From contig NC_084609.1 of NCBI RefSeq assembly GCF_033807715.1, forward strand, positions 35,894,613 through 35,958,612: DNA of 64,000 nucleotides, read 5' to 3'. The translations under genes and the position numbers were made by a program. The number at the start of each line of letters is the position of its first letter. Position 1 is the stretch's first letter. Shown here piece by piece: positions 63,303-64,000 of this stretch. The DNA comes from Cololabis saira. Taxonomy: Eukaryota > Chordata > Actinopteri > Beloniformes > Belonidae. A model generated the notes under the pieces. The model ran no database searches. It was not told the DNA's origin and saw nothing but the letters and a program-made list of their open reading frames with translations.

Positions 63303-63566
63303 GTAGGTGGATCTGGATCTGGATCTGGTGGTTCTGGGTCTGGTGGATCTGATGGGTCTGATCACCTGAGAACGCTTCAGGAGACTAAACTAAACTTTAT
63401 GTCTCACCTGAACCTCCTTTATTGTGAAAGTCCCTGCAGGAAGTTGTGAAGTAAACGCTTTAGTTCCTGGGTTCTTGTCAAACGTATGTTTCATGGAAAC
63501 AGTTCATAGCAGCTGGTTTAAGGGGGCGGAGTCAGGCAGTCCTGTTTCCTGAGGACATGAAGACTA
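63303..63566. other. Intron 14 start
   Basis: GGATCTGGATCTGG short repeats at 63307-63340; nothing else. Confidence 0.6.
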
Positions 63567-64000
63567 GCGGTGCTTCCGAAATGCCATACTAAACAGTATG
63601 TACTAAAAAGTATACTTAAGTTCGGCACACTTTTGAGTAAATATTAGTCGTTGGGAGGAAGTGACGTGTCACAGTAGCAGCAGCAGCGCACCGCTCCGCT
63701 CTTTCCCGTTTATTCTGGCCGAAATAAGATGACATTATATAATATTATTATATACAAACAATTATAATATTAATATTATATAATATTATTATTATACTTA
63801 ATATTATACTTATGACATATATGTATCACTTAGCAACCAAACGCCGCTGAATTGCATTGTGGGACATTTCTGCTCGGCTAGTGTCCATCAATCCACACTA
63901 AAAGAATTCTCCGGAATGAGTATGGATAGAGCTACTATTGAGTACGTTCTAATGTTTCAGACGCACAAAAAAATCTTGCATACTCATTTTGCATACTCAT
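63567..64000. mobile_element. Left part of a DNA element running off the window
   Basis: Starts near GCGGTGCTTCCGAAATGCC, a common fish non-autonomous end, with AT-rich interior and TTGCATACTCAT repeats at the window edge. The right end is outside, so the call is partial. Confidence 0.45.

Overview
The window looks like teleost fish chromosomal DNA, probably percomorph; the species cannot be told from sequence alone. Evidence: vertebrate-type split exons with GT/AG introns, exons much richer in GC than their introns, dense non-LTR retrotransposon fragments, and many hAT, Tc1/mariner, Harbinger and TTAA-type elements, often nested. There is no bacterial, plasmid or CRISPR content.

Genes. Bases 1-96 hold the last codons of a death-domain gene that best resembles cradd (RAIDD), ending at TGA. 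The main gene is ptpro (receptor tyrosine phosphatase O, GLEPP1) on the + strand. I could place 14 coding exons from 17022 to 63302. All junctions are GT/AG and all phases agree, giving 869 complete codons: a signal peptide and seven fibronectin type III-like modules, mostly two exons each, with an acidic, glycosylated linker in exon 5. The transmembrane and phosphatase exons lie beyond base 64000.

Layout. 1-16500 is intergenic: nested hAT elements in the cradd 3' flank, a 5'-truncated L1/Tx1-type LINE with a long G-rich 3' region (about 4940-9005), scraps of other LINEs, and a 2.3 kb (GGAT)n satellite between two copies of a roughly 260 bp block. 16815-17300 is a CpG-rich promoter/5'UTR zone. 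Intron 1 (17214-42734, 25.5 kb) is almost entirely repeats: a 2.8 kb foldback element, a Harbinger-like element with a Myb/SANT-like ORF, a 36-bp minisatellite, several hAT elements with target duplications, a 4 kb GAAA satellite grown inside a hAT-type MITE, and a TTAA element holding a LINE and a MITE. 42735-63302 is the compact exon cluster with repeats in most introns.

Notable points. Several insertions can be dated against each other because an unoccupied paralogous site lies in the same window (a TTAA element in intron 5 versus intron 7; a TA MITE in one arm of the foldback; a LINE within a hAT copy in intron 8). The most unusual items are the transposon-carried GAAA/TGAGCC satellite, a 43-bp copy of the exon 5 end placed just before exon 6, a hAT terminus 14 nt upstream of exon 9, and a THAP-domain exon immediately behind a 16-bp minisatellite that also occurs in intron 1. 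I found no complete novel gene system; the window is a normal host gene in very repeat-rich surroundings.
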